Shown one piece after another: positions 8,090-16,398 of a DNA stretch of 64,000 nt. The number at the start of each line of letters is the position of its first letter. Positions within the stretch are counted from its first letter, which is position 1. Under the pieces are notes generated by a model. The model was not told the DNA's origin, ran no database searches, and saw only the letters and a program-made list of their open reading frames with translations. The position numbers were made by a program, and so were the translations under genes. Location of the stretch: the NCBI RefSeq assembly GCF_000717185.1, contig NZ_JNYE01000012.1, forward strand, positions 1-64,000, written 5' to 3'. The DNA is from Kitasatospora phosalacinea. GTDB taxonomy: Bacteria; Actinomycetota; Actinomycetes; Streptomycetales; Streptomycetaceae.

Positions 8090-8953
8090 TCAGGCCAGTC
8101 CCCGGCGGGCCACCGCCGGGGGACGGGTGCCGCGGATCGAGGCCACCATGTCCAGCACCTGGCGGGTCTCGGCGACCTGGTGCACCCGGTAGACCTGCGC
8201 GCCCAGCCAGGCCGAGACCGCCGTGGTGGCCAGGGTGCCGAGCAGCCGCTCGTCCACCGGCTTGTCCAGGGTCTCGCCGACGAAGTCCTTGTTGGAGAGC
8301 GAGACCAGCACCGGGAAACCGGTCGCGGTCATCTCCGGCAGCCGCCGGGTCGCCTCCAGCGAGTGCCGGGTGTTCTTCCCGAAGTCGTGCCCCGGGTCGA
8401 TGATCAACCCGTCGCGGCGCACGCCCAGTTCGAGCGCCCGCTCGGCCAGGCCGACGGTCACCGCCAGGATGTCCGCCATCACGTCCTCGTACCCCACCCG
8501 GTGCGGGCGGGTGCGCGGCTCCGCGCCGCCCGCGTGCGTGCACACCAGGCCCGCGCCGTGCCGGGCCGCGACCTCCGCGAGCTTCGGGTCGAAGCCGCCC
8601 CAGGCGTCGTTCAGCAGGTCCGCGCCGACCTCGCAGACCGCCTCGCCGACCTCGTGCCGCCAGGTGTCCACGCTGATCACCGCGTCCGGGTGGCGCTTGC
8701 GCAGCTCCGCCACGAACGGCACCGTGCGGCGCAACTCCTCCTCCACGGTGACCTCTTCGCCCGGACCGGCCTTCACCCCGCCGATGTCCAGGATCGCCGC
8801 GCCCTCCGCCACCGCCCGGTCCGCGGCCGCGAACGCCGCCTCGTCCGCGAAGGTCGCCCCCCGGTCGAAGAACGAGTCCGGGGTGCGGTTGACGATCGCC
8901 ATGACGACCAGCTCGTCCGGGCCGAACTCCCGCGTGCCGAGGCGTAGTGCCAC
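8090..8953 (-). CDS. folP2: FolP2-type dihydropteroate synthase homologue
   Basis: A 287-residue TIM-barrel protein of the dihydropteroate synthase family, which joins p-aminobenzoate to hydroxymethyl-dihydropterin diphosphate. The N-terminus reads VMAIVNRTPDSFFDRGATF, whereas active folate enzymes usually have NVTPDSFSDGG; the arginine after NR and the phenylalanine are features of the mycobacterial FolP2 paralogue as I recall it. ISVDTWR, LLNDAWGG and VSLSNKDFVGE follow in the family order. The mycobacterial FolP2 was reported to lack synthase activity, so a folate role should not be assumed. GTG at 8953 has GAGGAGGAG six bases upstream. It converges on the LOG gene with only 33 bases between them. 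Confidence 0.8.
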   Translation of the reverse strand: MALRLGTREFGPDELVVMAIVNRTPDSFFDRGATFADEAAFAAADRAVAEGAAILDIGGVKAGPGEEVTVEEELRRTVPFVAELRKRHPDAVISVDTWRHEVGEAVCEVGADLLNDAWGGFDPKLAEVAARHGAGLVCTHAGGAEPRTRPHRVGYEDVMADILAVTVGLAERALELGVRRDGLIIDPGHDFGKNTRHSLEATRRLPEMTATGFPVLVSLSNKDFVGETLDKPVDERLLGTLATTAVSAWLGAQVYRVHQVAETRQVLDMVASIRGTRPPAVARRGLA

Positions 8954-9085
8954 CGGTGTCTCCTCCTCAGCGCTCCCGGGTGCAATGATGGGCCCCGGCC
9001 TGTACGGGGACCATGATCCCACCGTAGCTCCCGCGGGCGGGCCGAAGCCGACCGGGAACTGCCGGGAACTGACGGAGGACAGCTC

Positions 9086-9580
9086 GTGTTCGTGGTGATC
9101 GTGATCGCGATGGCCCTGGTGGTCGGTGGCGCCGCAGTGGTGGCCCTGGGCGGCGGCGGGACGCTGCCGGAGGCCGAGCACGACCGGCTCGCCGTGCGCC
9201 TCCCGCAGGACCGCGCCCTCAGCCGCACCGACGTGGACGACCTCCGCCTCCCGATGGCGCTGCGCGGCTACCGGATGGACGAGGTCGACGACGTGCTCGA
9301 CCGCCTCGGCGCGGAACTCGCCCTCCGCGACGCCCGGATCGCCGAACTGGAGGCCGTCGGCGTGGTCCGCGGCTCGGTGGAGAGCACCGCCACCGCCGGC
9401 GGCGAACCGCTGCCCGGCCTGGAGTCCTTCACCGCCGTCCTGGAGAAGGAGCCGCAGGGGCCCGTGGTCACCGAGGTCACCGACGTCGTCTCCTCCGGCG
9501 CGGACGAGGACGAGAACGAGGACGAGGACGCGAAGGCGGACGCGGAGACCGGGCGGCACGAGAAGAGCGACCGCGCGTGA
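9086..9580 (+). CDS. Single-pass membrane protein with DivIVA-like segment
   Basis: 164 residues. The N-terminal 25 residues form a membrane helix (VFVVIVIAMALVVGGAAVVALGG). Residues about 45-85 read LRLPMALRGYRMDEVDDVLDRLGAEL, the hallmark DivIVA/Wag31-type N-terminal motif (RGY-MDEVD), followed by a short coiled coil. The C-terminus is strongly acidic (EDENEDEDAK). DivIVA-like proteins mark curved membranes and growing poles; whether this small one does is not shown. The start GTG has GGAGG eight bases upstream. Its stop overlaps the start of tag by four bases (GTGA), so the two are translationally coupled. Confidence 0.75.
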   Translation: MFVVIVIAMALVVGGAAVVALGGGGTLPEAEHDRLAVRLPQDRALSRTDVDDLRLPMALRGYRMDEVDDVLDRLGAELALRDARIAELEAVGVVRGSVESTATAGGEPLPGLESFTAVLEKEPQGPVVTEVTDVVSSGADEDENEDEDAKADAETGRHEKSDRA

Positions 9581-10149
9581 CGGGGGCGGTCCTCGGGGCC
9601 GACGGACTGCGGCGCTGCGGCTGGGGCGACTCGGCCGAGGACTACCGGGCCTACCACGACACCGAATGGGGGCGCCCGGTCCACGGCGACCGGGCCCTGT
9701 TCGAGCGGATCACCCTGGAGGCCTTCCAGTCCGGCCTGTCCTGGATCACCATCCTGCGCCGCCGGGAGGGCTTCCGGGCGGCCTTCCGGGGCTTCGACAC
9801 CGCGGCGGTCGCGCAGTTCGACGACACCGACGTCGAACGGCTGCTGAACGACACCGGCATCATCCGCAACCGCGCCAAGGTCCTCGCCACCATCGCCAAC
9901 GCGAAGGCCGCCCGCACGCTCGCCGACGGCGAACTCGACGCCCTGGTCTGGAGCCACGCCCCCGACCCGGCCGCCCGTCCCGCCCCGCTCACCCTGGCGG
10001 ACGTCCCGGCGGTCACCCCGGAGTCGACCGCCCTCGCCAAGTCCCTCAAGCGCGCGGGCTTCCGCTTCGTCGGGCCGACGACCGCGTACGCACTGATGCA
10101 GGCGTGCGGGCTGGTGAACGACCACCTGGCGGACTGCCACGCGAGGTAG
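9577..10149 (+). CDS. tag: DNA-3-methyladenine glycosylase I
   Basis: A 190-residue HhH-family base-excision enzyme that removes 3-methyladenine from alkylated DNA. It shows the Tag signature RCGWGDSAEDYRAYHDTEWGRP at the start, the conserved FEXITLEAFQSGLSW segment, FRF-VGPTTAYALMQACGLVNDH and the final H-X(n)-C (NDHLADCH), which with the N-terminal Cys and His forms the family's zinc site. The length is typical. It overlaps the DivIVA-like gene by four bases. The same pairing occurs in mycobacteria as I recall (tagA after Rv1209). Confidence 0.93.
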   Translation: MTGAVLGADGLRRCGWGDSAEDYRAYHDTEWGRPVHGDRALFERITLEAFQSGLSWITILRRREGFRAAFRGFDTAAVAQFDDTDVERLLNDTGIIRNRAKVLATIANAKAARTLADGELDALVWSHAPDPAARPAPLTLADVPAVTPESTALAKSLKRAGFRFVGPTTAYALMQACGLVNDHLADCHAR

Positions 10150-10214
10150 CGCCGGGAGCCCCGCCGGGGCACCCCCCGCCCGCCGTCCGCGGACCCGGCC
10201 GCGTGCCGTCCCCC

Positions 10215-10239
10215 TGCGCGCAGTTCCCCGCGCCCCCGG
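10215..10239. repeat. Copy of an interspersed GCGGGGAACTGC element
   Basis: A 25-bp copy, in reverse orientation, of the element also found twice at 19.6-19.8 kb (core CAGTTCCCCGCGCCCCCGG). It sits in the 169-bp spacer between the converging tag and enoyl-CoA hydratase genes. Such short copies are widespread between streptomycete genes. Confidence 0.7.
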
Positions 10240-10318
10240 CGGGGCGGGGGAGGCGAGCGCGGCCCTTGGCATCGCCGGGGCGTGGGGGTCCGCCGGGGAG
10301 GGGCCCCCGCGGGAGCGG

Positions 10319-11119
10319 CTAGCGGCCGACGAAGTCGGGCTTCTGCTTGGTGAGGAAGGCGTCGACGGCGATGCGGTGGTCCTCGCTCTCGCCGGCCAGG
10401 GTCTGGAGTTCGTCCTCCTTGTCGAGGAGTTCGTCCAGGGAGTGCGAGGCGGCGTAGGCGAGGGACTCCTTGATCGCGCCGTAGGCGACGGTCGGACCGT
10501 TGGCCAGGGTGAGGGCGAACTCGCGGGCAGTGGCGGCGAGTTCGGCGGCGGGGACGACGCGGGTGGCGAGGCCGAGGGTGAGGGCCTCGTCGGCGCGGAC
10601 GGTGCGGGGGAGCATCAGGAGCTCGGTGGCGCGGGCGTGGCCGACCAGCCGGGGGAGCGTCCAGGAGGCGCCGGAGTCGGCGGTGAGGGCGACGCCCGCG
10701 AAGGAGGTGTTGAAGCCCGCGGTGTCGGCGAGGATCCGGAAGTCGCAGGCGAAGGCGAGCGAGGCCCCGGCGCCCGCGGCGACGCCGTTGACGGCGGCGA
10801 CGGTGGGCTTGCGCATCCCGGCCAGGGCGCGGACCAGCGGGTTGTAGTGCTCGGCGACGGTGCGCAGGGCGCCCTCGCCGGTCTCGCGCTGCTGCTGGAG
10901 CAGGCCGACGTGCTCCTTGAGGTCCTGCCCGACGCAGAACGCCTTGCCGCCCGCGCCGGTGAGCAGCACGGCCCGGACCGCGGGGTCGGCCGCGGCGGTG
11001 GCGACGGCGTCCCGGAGGGCGACCTTGGTGGGGACGTCGAGGGCGTTCATGGCGTCGGCGCGGTCGATGGTGAGGACGGCGAGGGCGCCGTCGCGCTCGT
11101 AGCGCACGGTGTCGGACAT
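10319..11119 (-). CDS. Enoyl-CoA hydratase/isomerase family protein
   Basis: A 266-residue crotonase-fold protein. The oxyanion-hole segments are GGKAFCVGQDLKEH and NGVAAGAGASLAFACDFRI. Neither position of the two catalytic glutamates of true enoyl-CoA hydratases is clearly filled (the second region reads FAGVALTADSGASWTLPRLVG, with an aspartate), which is closer to PaaG-type isomerases; the exact reaction is therefore uncertain. I chose ATG at 11119 (MSDTVRYERDG), with GGGAG eight bases upstream, over longer in-frame readings. It is divergent from the DUF3117 gene. Confidence 0.85.
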   Translation of the reverse strand: MSDTVRYERDGALAVLTIDRADAMNALDVPTKVALRDAVATAAADPAVRAVLLTGAGGKAFCVGQDLKEHVGLLQQQRETGEGALRTVAEHYNPLVRALAGMRKPTVAAVNGVAAGAGASLAFACDFRILADTAGFNTSFAGVALTADSGASWTLPRLVGHARATELLMLPRTVRADEALTLGLATRVVPAAELAATAREFALTLANGPTVAYGAIKESLAYAASHSLDELLDKEDELQTLAGESEDHRIAVDAFLTKQKPDFVGR

Positions 11120-11298
11120 GGGTGAGGGCTCCCCGGGTCGCGGTGGCTGTCGTGGGCCAGCATGCCGGTTCGCGGCCGGGCGGGGGAGTGTGAGGTGCCG
11201 CACCTCCGGCGGGCGTGTCGGAGTGCGGCGGGATGCGGCTTTCGGCAGGTAATCGGCGCCTTGCGGCTGGTTGGGGCGGGTTGGCGCAGAGAGTGATG

Positions 11299-11329
11299 TT
11301 GGTCATCCAGCGGTCGCATGCGGGATAAT
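11299..11329 (+). promoter_or_regulatory. Possible promoter of the DUF3117 gene
   Basis: GATAAT (11324-11329) is the best -10 match in the 292-bp spacer between the enoyl-CoA hydratase and DUF3117 genes; TTGGTC (11299-11304) is a possible -35 at a long 19-base spacing. The ATG is 82 bases further on. Confidence 0.4.
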
Positions 11330-11411
11330 GGCTTCCGATCAATGCGTTCGATACCGGCGGTGGACGGACCGTCCGGTGCGTACCTGAACGGTTGCAGGAA
11401 GGGGAACGAGC

Positions 11412-11579
11412 ATGGCGGCCATGAAGCCGCGGACGGGTGACGGCCCGCTGGAGGTCACCAAAGAGGGGCGGGGCATCATCATGCGAGTTCCGCTCGAAGG
11501 GGGCGGGCGCCTGGTGGTGGAGCTGACGCCGGACGAGGCGGACGCTCTGGGCGAGGCCCTCAAGAAGGCCTGCGGCTGA
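11412..11579 (+). CDS. DUF3117 small protein
   Basis: A 55-residue protein, too short for most gene finders: MAAMKPRTGDGPLEVTKEGR at the start, then IIMRVPLEGGGRLVVELTPDEA and ALKKACG at the end. It is very strongly conserved across actinobacteria (Rv1211 in mycobacteria, as I recall), with unknown function. GGAAGGGG lies about nine bases upstream of the ATG. It stands alone between the divergent enoyl-CoA hydratase gene and a 14-bp terminator, in the same neighbourhood as in relatives (between tag and the O-methyltransferase/sigE pair). Confidence 0.92.
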   Translation: MAAMKPRTGDGPLEVTKEGRGIIMRVPLEGGGRLVVELTPDEADALGEALKKACG

Positions 11580-11629
11580 TCTGCAGGTAGTGACCCCGCA
11601 CCTCCCGGTCTCATCCGCGAGGTGCTCGA

Positions 11630-11663
11630 CGGGCCCGGCCCCCCACCTCGGGGGCCGGGCCCG
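11630..11663. terminator. Very stable 14-bp hairpin between converging genes
   Basis: A perfect 14-bp all G/C stem except for its loop CACCTC: CGGGCCCGGCCCCC at 11630-11643 pairs with 11650-11663. It lies between the converging DUF3117 and O-methyltransferase genes and can serve both. Confidence 0.85.
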
Positions 11664-11704
11664 TTCCGCGTCCGCCCGGCCGGGAGCCGCGGGAGCCGGA
11701 GGGC

Positions 11705-12379
11705 TCAGCGCTTGACGGCGCAGAGCAGCCCGTCGGAGACCGGCAGCAGCGCGGGCAGCAGGGTGTCGCTCTCCCGGATGTCGGCGACCAGGTCGCGCAC
11801 CGCGCGGGTCTGCGGGTCGTCGAGCTCGGGCTCGGCGAGCCGGCCCTCCTGGAAGACGCCCTCGAAGCAGACCACGCCGCGCGGCCGCAGCAGGCGCAGC
11901 GCCTCGGTGAGGTGGAACCGGGAGTCGGCCGGGTCGCCGTCGCAGAACACCAGGTCGTACTGGCCGTCGGCGAGCCGGGGCAGCACGTCCCGGGCGCGGC
12001 CGGGGATGCAGCGGGCCCGGTTGCCGGTGAACCCGGCGGCCCGGTACGCCTCGCGGGCGTACTGCTGGCGGACCGGCTCGGAGTCGACGGTGGTGAGCAC
12101 CCCGTCGGCGCGCATGCCGCGCAGCAGGTAGACGCCGGAGACGCCGGTGCCGGTGCCGACCTCGACCACGGCCTTGGCGTCGAGGGCGGCGGCGAGCAGC
12201 CGCAGGGCGGCGCCGCCGCTGGGGCCGATCGCGCGTATGCCGGTGCGGGCCGACTGGGCCCGGGCGTAGGTCAGCACCGCGTCCTCGCCGACGTAGGTGT
12301 CGGCGAGGGCCGCTCGCTGGGGCCCGAACTCGGTGATGGCTGCCTCTTCCGGAGCGCCGTTGCCGACCCAAGTCGACAA
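11705..12379 (-). CDS. O-methyltransferase, class I SAM-dependent
   Basis: A 224-residue methyltransferase of the catechol-O-methyltransferase-like family 3 type. The SAM-binding motif I is [19 protein letters not shown], and the metal/substrate region [12 protein letters not shown] follows; the C-terminus ends [12 protein letters not shown]. Homologues stand divergently next to sigE in mycobacteria (Rv1220c) and streptomycetes, but their substrate is not known to me. The reading frame opens with TTG at 12379 and there is only a weak ribosome site, so the exact start is uncertain by a few residues. The 133-bp gap to sigE holds an ECF-type promoter pointing the other way. Confidence 0.83.
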   Translation of the reverse strand: MSTWVGNGAPEEAAITEFGPQRAALADTYVGEDAVLTYARAQSARTGIRAIGPSGGAALRLLAAALDAKAVVEVGTGTGVSGVYLLRGMRADGVLTTVDSEPVRQQYAREAYRAAGFTGNRARCIPGRARDVLPRLADGQYDLVFCDGDPADSRFHLTEALRLLRPRGVVCFEGVFQEGRLAEPELDDPQTRAVRDLVADIRESDTLLPALLPVSDGLLCAVKR

Positions 12380-12407
12380 ATTCCAGCGACAGACTACTGG
12401 CCGCCCG

Positions 12408-12434
12408 GGAACCGCGTTCGACGGCTGGCCGTTG
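12408..12434 (+). promoter_or_regulatory. ECF-type promoter upstream of sigE
   Basis: GGAACC (12408-12413), 17 bases, then GTTG (12431-12434) matches the GGAAC-N16-18-GTT promoter class recognised by SigE-type factors. It lies 78 bp before the sigE start and fits autoregulation. Confidence 0.55.
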
Positions 12435-12512
12435 AACTGCTACGGGCGGCCGGGCCGTCCGGGGCGGTCGCTGTTCGACGGCTCTTATCCTGGCTTGACG
12501 GGTGAGGTGGAT

Positions 12513-13334
12513 ATGGTGGTGGCTCTGCTGGGCAGAAGAGCCGACCGAGGAGGTGTGGCCGAGGGCGACGTCCCTGTGCAGCGGCACCCCCGCGGCCTCA
12601 CGTCGATCCGTACGCCGAAGCCCGTGATGAACCAGTCTGTGCACTCCCCCCTGGACAAGTCGACCGCAGCCGACGACTCGGTGGCCGGGGCCGCCGGCAC
12701 GCTCGCGTCCTTCGCGGAGGGGCCCGACGCGCAGAGCTGGACGCCGCCCAGCTGGGAGGAGATCGTCGAGGCGCACAGCGTCCGCGTCTACCGCCTGGCG
12801 TACCGGCTGACGGGCAACCAGCACGACGCGGAGGACCTCACCCAGGAGGTCTTCGTCCGGGTGTTCCGCTCGCTGTCCACGTACACCCCCGGCACCTTCG
12901 AGGGCTGGCTGCACCGGATCACCACCAACCTGTTCCTGGACATGGTGCGCCGCCGCCAGCGGATCCGCTTCGACGCCCTCGCCGAGGACGCGGCGGAGCG
13001 CCTGGCCAGCCGCGAGCCCAGCCCCGCCCAGCACTTCAGCGACACCCACTTCGACGCGGACGTCCAGCAGGCGCTGGACACCCTCGCGCCGGAGTTCCGG
13101 GCCGCCGTGGTGCTCTGCGACATCGAGGGCCTCTCGTACGAGGAGATCGCCGCGACGCTCGGCGTGAAGCTCGGCACCGTCCGCAGCCGGATCCACCGCG
13201 GCCGCTCGCACCTGCGTGCAGCCCTCAAGCACCGGGCGCCGAACGCCGCCGCGGGCCGTTCGCGCCGGGGCGGCTCCGCCGAGCCCGTGCCGGTCGGCGC
13301 CGAGCAGGCCGTCAGCGACCGGAGGGGGTCATGA
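12513..13334 (+). CDS. sigE: ECF RNA polymerase sigma factor SigE
   Basis: An ECF sigma factor of the mycobacterial SigE type, about 273 residues from the start chosen. Region 2 reads [28 protein letters not shown] and [21 protein letters not shown] (positions about 90-140); region 4 reads [44 protein letters not shown]. These are close to SigE of Mycobacterium, which controls envelope stress. The start is uncertain: ATG 12513 (GAGGTGG five bases upstream) was preferred; GTG 12555 lies too close to its AGGAGG, and ATG 12627 has no ribosome site. The next gene, its anti-sigma factor, overlaps the stop codon (ATGA). Confidence 0.9.
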   Translation: MVVALLGRRADRGGVAEGDVPVQRHPRGLTSIRTPKPVMNQSVHSPLDKSTAADDSVAGAAGTLASFAEGPDAQSWTPPSWEEIVEAHSVRVYRLAYRLTGNQHDAEDLTQEVFVRVFRSLSTYTPGTFEGWLHRITTNLFLDMVRRRQRIRFDALAEDAAERLASREPSPAQHFSDTHFDADVQQALDTLAPEFRAAVVLCDIEGLSYEEIAATLGVKLGTVRSRIHRGRSHLRAALKHRAPNAAAGRSRRGGSAEPVPVGAEQAVSDRRGS

Positions 13335-14194
13335 GCGATCGCGCCCCCGAGCGCGCGGACACGGCCGCCGGCCGTCCGCGCTGGGCGCCGCTGCGCCGGG
13401 CCGAACAGGCCCCGGCGAGCGCCGAGCTGCGCCCGCTGGCGGTCCGTCCGGTCGAGCCGCAGGCCGAGGAGCACCACCTGGGAGACCGGCTCTCCGCCTA
13501 CCTGGACGGCGAGCTGGGCCACGACGCCCGCGAGCGGGTCCAGGCCCACCTGGCGACCTGCCCGGACTGCCTGGCCGAGGCCGAGCAGGCCCGGTCGGTC
13601 AAGCGCGCGCTCAGCGAGGCCGCCGCGCCCGGCCCGTCGGCGGCCCTGATGGCGAGACTCATGGCGGTCGCCGCGCTGCCCGAGGAGGAGCCGGGCCCTG
13701 ACGGACCGTCGGGGTCCGGCGGAGTGTTCGGCGGCAGCCGGCTCACCGGCGGCACCTTCGGCCGGGGCGCGGGCTTCGGCGGGGGCGCGCTCGGCGCGGA
13801 CGCGCCGATACCCGGCATCGACCCGCGGGCCGGCCTGTTCGGCACCCGTCCCGCCGCGCTGCCGCGCCCCGGGGCGGACGCACTGCCGCGCCCGCTGGCC
13901 GCCGCGCTGGGCGAGCTGCCCACCGTCCGGCCGGCCGCCGCGCGCGGCCGCCGCCTGGTGTTCGCCGCCGCCGGGGCGTTCTCGGTCGCGGCCGTCACCC
14001 TCGGCGGGGTCGGCGGCGTCACCGCGGGCCAGGGCACCACCCGGCAGCCCACCAGCGTCACCCCGGTCGGCGGGGCGATCGTCCCGGTCAACGCCCAGCA
14101 GCCGGTGGACGTGCAGGAGTACCCGCTGCGCGCCCGCTACCAACTGGACACGACGCCCACGCCCACCGGTGACCCGCGGCAGCTCCTGCGCTAG
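13331..14194 (+). CDS. rseA: Zinc-binding anti-sigma factor (RseA-like), membrane-linked
   Basis: A 287-residue protein with an anti-sigma (ZAS) domain at about residues 48-95: [34 protein letters not shown], giving the HX3CX2C pattern (His73, Cys77, Cys80). A glycine-rich linker follows ([12 protein letters not shown] to about 165), then one membrane helix ([23 protein letters not shown]) and a short outer part. It should hold SigE inactive, as RseA does in mycobacteria. Its ATG overlaps the sigE stop by four bases. The HtrA-type protease that follows in relatives is missing; tatB comes next after 132 bp. Confidence 0.85.
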   Translation: MSDRAPERADTAAGRPRWAPLRRAEQAPASAELRPLAVRPVEPQAEEHHLGDRLSAYLDGELGHDARERVQAHLATCPDCLAEAEQARSVKRALSEAAAPGPSAALMARLMAVAALPEEEPGPDGPSGSGGVFGGSRLTGGTFGRGAGFGGGALGADAPIPGIDPRAGLFGTRPAALPRPGADALPRPLAAALGELPTVRPAAARGRRLVFAAAGAFSVAAVTLGGVGGVTAGQGTTRQPTSVTPVGGAIVPVNAQQPVDVQEYPLRARYQLDTTPTPTGDPRQLLR

Positions 14195-14326
14195 CCTGCC
14201 TTCACCGGCACGCCGTCGACGCCGGTCACCCGGGTGGTCTTTACCACGGTTTCATCCTCCGGGGGCCGGGGGAGCGGCAGCCCGCGTTTACCCTTGGTTC
14301 AGCGTTGTCGGGTGCTGGGAGTTCAG

Positions 14327-14749
14327 GTGTTCGGAGACATAGGCGGACTGGAGGTCGTGGCGATCATCGTCATGGCCATCGTGATCTTCGGCCCGGACAA
14401 GCTCCCCAAGCTGATCCAGGACACGATGGGCTTCATCCGCAAGGTCCGCTCCTTCGCGGACAACGCGAAGGAGGACATCCGGAGCGAACTCGGTCCGGAG
14501 TTCCAGAACTTCGACTTCGAGGACCTCAACCCGAAGACCTTCGTCCGCAAGCAGCTGATCGGCGACGGCGACGACCCGCTCGGGCTCAAGGACCTCAAGG
14601 ACAGCGTCGACATCAAGTCCGCGCTGAACGGCGACCGCACCCCGACGCCCACCGCCTCGGTGGACTTCTCCAAGGCCGCGACCGCCGCGAGCGCGGGCCC
14701 GGCCCTGGCCGCGGGCGAACGCCCCCCGTTCGACCCCGACGCGACCTGA
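14327..14749 (+). CDS. tatB: Twin-arginine translocase subunit TatB
   Basis: A 140-residue TatB: a short N-terminal membrane helix with the TatA/B hallmark (LEVVAIIVMAIVIFGPDKLPKL, the FGP hinge), an amphipathic helix, then a hydrophilic tail. The length and the glutamate-containing helix favour TatB over TatA. It helps form the receptor for proteins with twin-arginine signals. GTG at 14327 is preceded by GGGAG at good spacing and gives the usual VFGDIGGLE start; longer readings run into the spacer. It lies in the conserved place after sigE and its anti-sigma factor. Confidence 0.9.
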   Translation: MFGDIGGLEVVAIIVMAIVIFGPDKLPKLIQDTMGFIRKVRSFADNAKEDIRSELGPEFQNFDFEDLNPKTFVRKQLIGDGDDPLGLKDLKDSVDIKSALNGDRTPTPTASVDFSKAATAASAGPALAAGERPPFDPDAT

Positions 14750-14786
14750 TCCCCGGGGCCCTCCCGCCCCGCCAGGCACCCCCGAC

Positions 14787-14814
14787 GCCCCGCCCTGCTC
14801 CGGCAAGGCGGGGC
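14787..14814 (+). terminator. Hairpin after tatB
   Basis: GCCCCGCC at 14787-14794 pairs with GGCGGGGC at 14807-14814 over a 12-nt loop, 37 bp after the tatB stop. Confidence 0.5.
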
Positions 14815-14972
14815 ATCGCCGTCCGCGCCGCTATCGTGTCCACTGCCCCTCCGGACGGCGGGCCCTGCGGGCTCCGTCACGACCGGCCGCGTCCGGCCCG
14901 GTCTACCGGACGCGGGGGCCCGGGTGCGCGACCATGGAGCGCCCGGGGAGCACAGCAGAGGAGAGGCCCGCA

Positions 14973-15626
14973 GTGGACGTCACGCACCGTACGGGAAGCG
15001 CCCCCGCCGCCCGCCGCGCCGCCGACCCGCTGGCCGGCTACCACGCGGCCGACTTCCCCTGGTACGGCCTCGACGAGGGCTGGACCGGGCGCCGCTGGCT
15101 CGGCCAGGTCGGCACCGGCCAGCGCACCGCCGCCGACGGCGACCGGACCCCGGACTACGGCACCCTCGGCCACGGCGACGAGCCCGCCCGCGGCCCCGAG
15201 CCGCGCGACGCCCGCCGCTTCGCCGTGGTCGTCACCGTCGCCCGCCGCGACGTCCGCCGCAGCGCCGACAACACCGGCACCCTGGAGGCCACCTCCGCCT
15301 CCTCCGCCGCCTGGCTGGCCGGCTCCGGCCTGCTGGCCGCGACCTGGCCCGGCAACCTCGACCGCACCCTGCGGCAGAACTGGCTCGACCAGCAGTCCGC
15401 CCTCGCGTGGGACCTGGCCGACGACCTCGACGGCCCCGCCTGGTCCGCCCTCACCCTGCCCGTCAACGGCCTCCCGCAGCCCTTCCGCTACCGCGAGTCC
15501 GAGCACGGCTGGGTGCTGGCCGGCGAGGCCCCCGGCGTCCTGATCGGCGCCTACGGCCGCTCGGTGTCCGCGTACGGCGTCGGCTTCACCACCGTCGCCG
15601 ACCTCGGGGCGTACGACGGCCGGTAG
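14973..15626 (+). CDS. Conserved hypothetical protein
   Basis: A 217-residue soluble protein I do not recognise by family. It has a tryptophan-rich N-terminal part (ADFPWYGLDEGWTGRRWLGQVG), a block of small residues and a mixed alpha/beta C-terminal half (FRYRESEHGWVLAGEAPGVLIGAYGR) with no known catalytic motif, signal peptide or membrane helix. GTG at 14973 has GAGGAGAGG about eight bases upstream; the in-frame ATG at 14934 has no ribosome site. It lies between tatB and a small minus-strand membrane protein. Confidence 0.6.
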   Translation: MDVTHRTGSAPAARRAADPLAGYHAADFPWYGLDEGWTGRRWLGQVGTGQRTAADGDRTPDYGTLGHGDEPARGPEPRDARRFAVVVTVARRDVRRSADNTGTLEATSASSAAWLAGSGLLAATWPGNLDRTLRQNWLDQQSALAWDLADDLDGPAWSALTLPVNGLPQPFRYRESEHGWVLAGEAPGVLIGAYGRSVSAYGVGFTTVADLGAYDGR

Positions 15627-15639
15627 CGCTTGCCGCGCC

Positions 15640-16038
15640 TCACCCGTAGCACTCGTACGAGCCGTCGTCCTGCCGGGCGATCAGGCTGCCGCTGCAGTCC
15701 AGCATCGGGGCCAGCACCGTCGCCCGCCAGGCCCCGAAGGCCAGTAGCGGCACCGCCACGGCCACCACCGCGATCCGGCTCCCGCGGCCGCGGCCGAGCA
15801 GGCCGACCACGGCCCCGGTCACCACCAGCAGCAGGCCCAGGGCCAGCACCGCCGCCGCGATCCCGGAGGTGTTGTCGCGCAGGCCCACGAACAGCGGGTC
15901 CTCCAGCTCCATGGTGAAACCCGCGCTGAGCAGCACCAGCAGCGCCCCCGGCACCAGCAGCACCGCCGCCAGGCACCCCGTGTTCCGTCGTCCGTCCACA
16001 CCCTGTGGACACCCCGTCGGCCCTCCCGGTTCCGCCAC
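15640..16038 (-). CDS. Small membrane protein, three predicted helices
   Basis: About 132 residues with three hydrophobic stretches: AAVLLVPGALLVLLSAGF, IAAAVLALGLLLVVTGAVVGLL and IAVVAVAVPLLAFGAWRATVL, followed by an extracellular or cytoplasmic tail with two cysteines (LDCSGSL and YECYG). No family is recognised. The start is uncertain between GTG 16038 and GTG 15999. It ends 13 bp from the stop of the converging hypothetical gene. Confidence 0.5.
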   Translation of the reverse strand: MAEPGGPTGCPQGVDGRRNTGCLAAVLLVPGALLVLLSAGFTMELEDPLFVGLRDNTSGIAAAVLALGLLLVVTGAVVGLLGRGRGSRIAVVAVAVPLLAFGAWRATVLAPMLDCSGSLIARQDDGSYECYG

Positions 16039-16108
16039 CCGCCGCGCGGACCTCCGCCGCCCCGGCAGCCGCTACGGTGGGCCCCACACGACCTGAGGGG
16101 GACGGACG

Positions 16109-16339
16109 ATGGACAACTACGACATCCACGTCGGCGCGGCCAGGCAACTGCTGACCGAGGCCCACCGTCGCTACAACGGCAGGTTCACCGCCGAACAGGC
16201 CGCCTCCTTCGCCCAGGTCGAGGCCCTGCTCGCGCTCGCCGCCGCGATCCGCACCCACCCCGGCTGCCCCGCACCCCACCACGCCGCCGCCCAGGCCGCC
16301 GCGATCACCGCCGGACCGCCCGCCCGCAGCCCGGAGTGA
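16109..16339 (+). CDS. Small hypothetical protein
   Basis: A 76-residue, alanine-rich, mostly helical protein (MDNYDIHVGAARQLLTEAHR at the start) with GAGGGGG nine bases before the ATG. I know no function. It is followed at once by a 12-bp terminator, so it is a single-gene unit. Confidence 0.55.
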   Translation: MDNYDIHVGAARQLLTEAHRRYNGRFTAEQAASFAQVEALLALAAAIRTHPGCPAPHHAAAQAAAITAGPPARSPE

Positions 16340-16351
16340 CCGCGCACGCGA

Positions 16352-16380
16352 ACGGCCCCGGGCGTGGTGCCCGGGGCCGT
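16352..16380. terminator. 12-bp hairpin between converging genes
   Basis: ACGGCCCCGGGC at 16352-16363 pairs perfectly with 16369-16380 over a 5-nt loop. It serves the small plus-strand gene and probably also mrp, which ends 19 bp away on the other strand. Confidence 0.8.
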
Positions 16381-16398
16381 CCGTCGTGTCGGGGTCCG

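Noticed and set aside
9651..13232. A minus-strand open frame of nearly 1200 codons
   Set aside because: It runs antisense through tag, the DUF3117 gene and sigE and joins unrelated low-complexity sequence; long antisense frames are normal in DNA with such high GC at third positions.
14195..14265. Minus-strand reading [12 protein letters not shown] as a remnant of the missing protease
   Set aside because: It is on the opposite strand to the expected gene, only a few codons long and without a start; chance resemblance is the simpler view.
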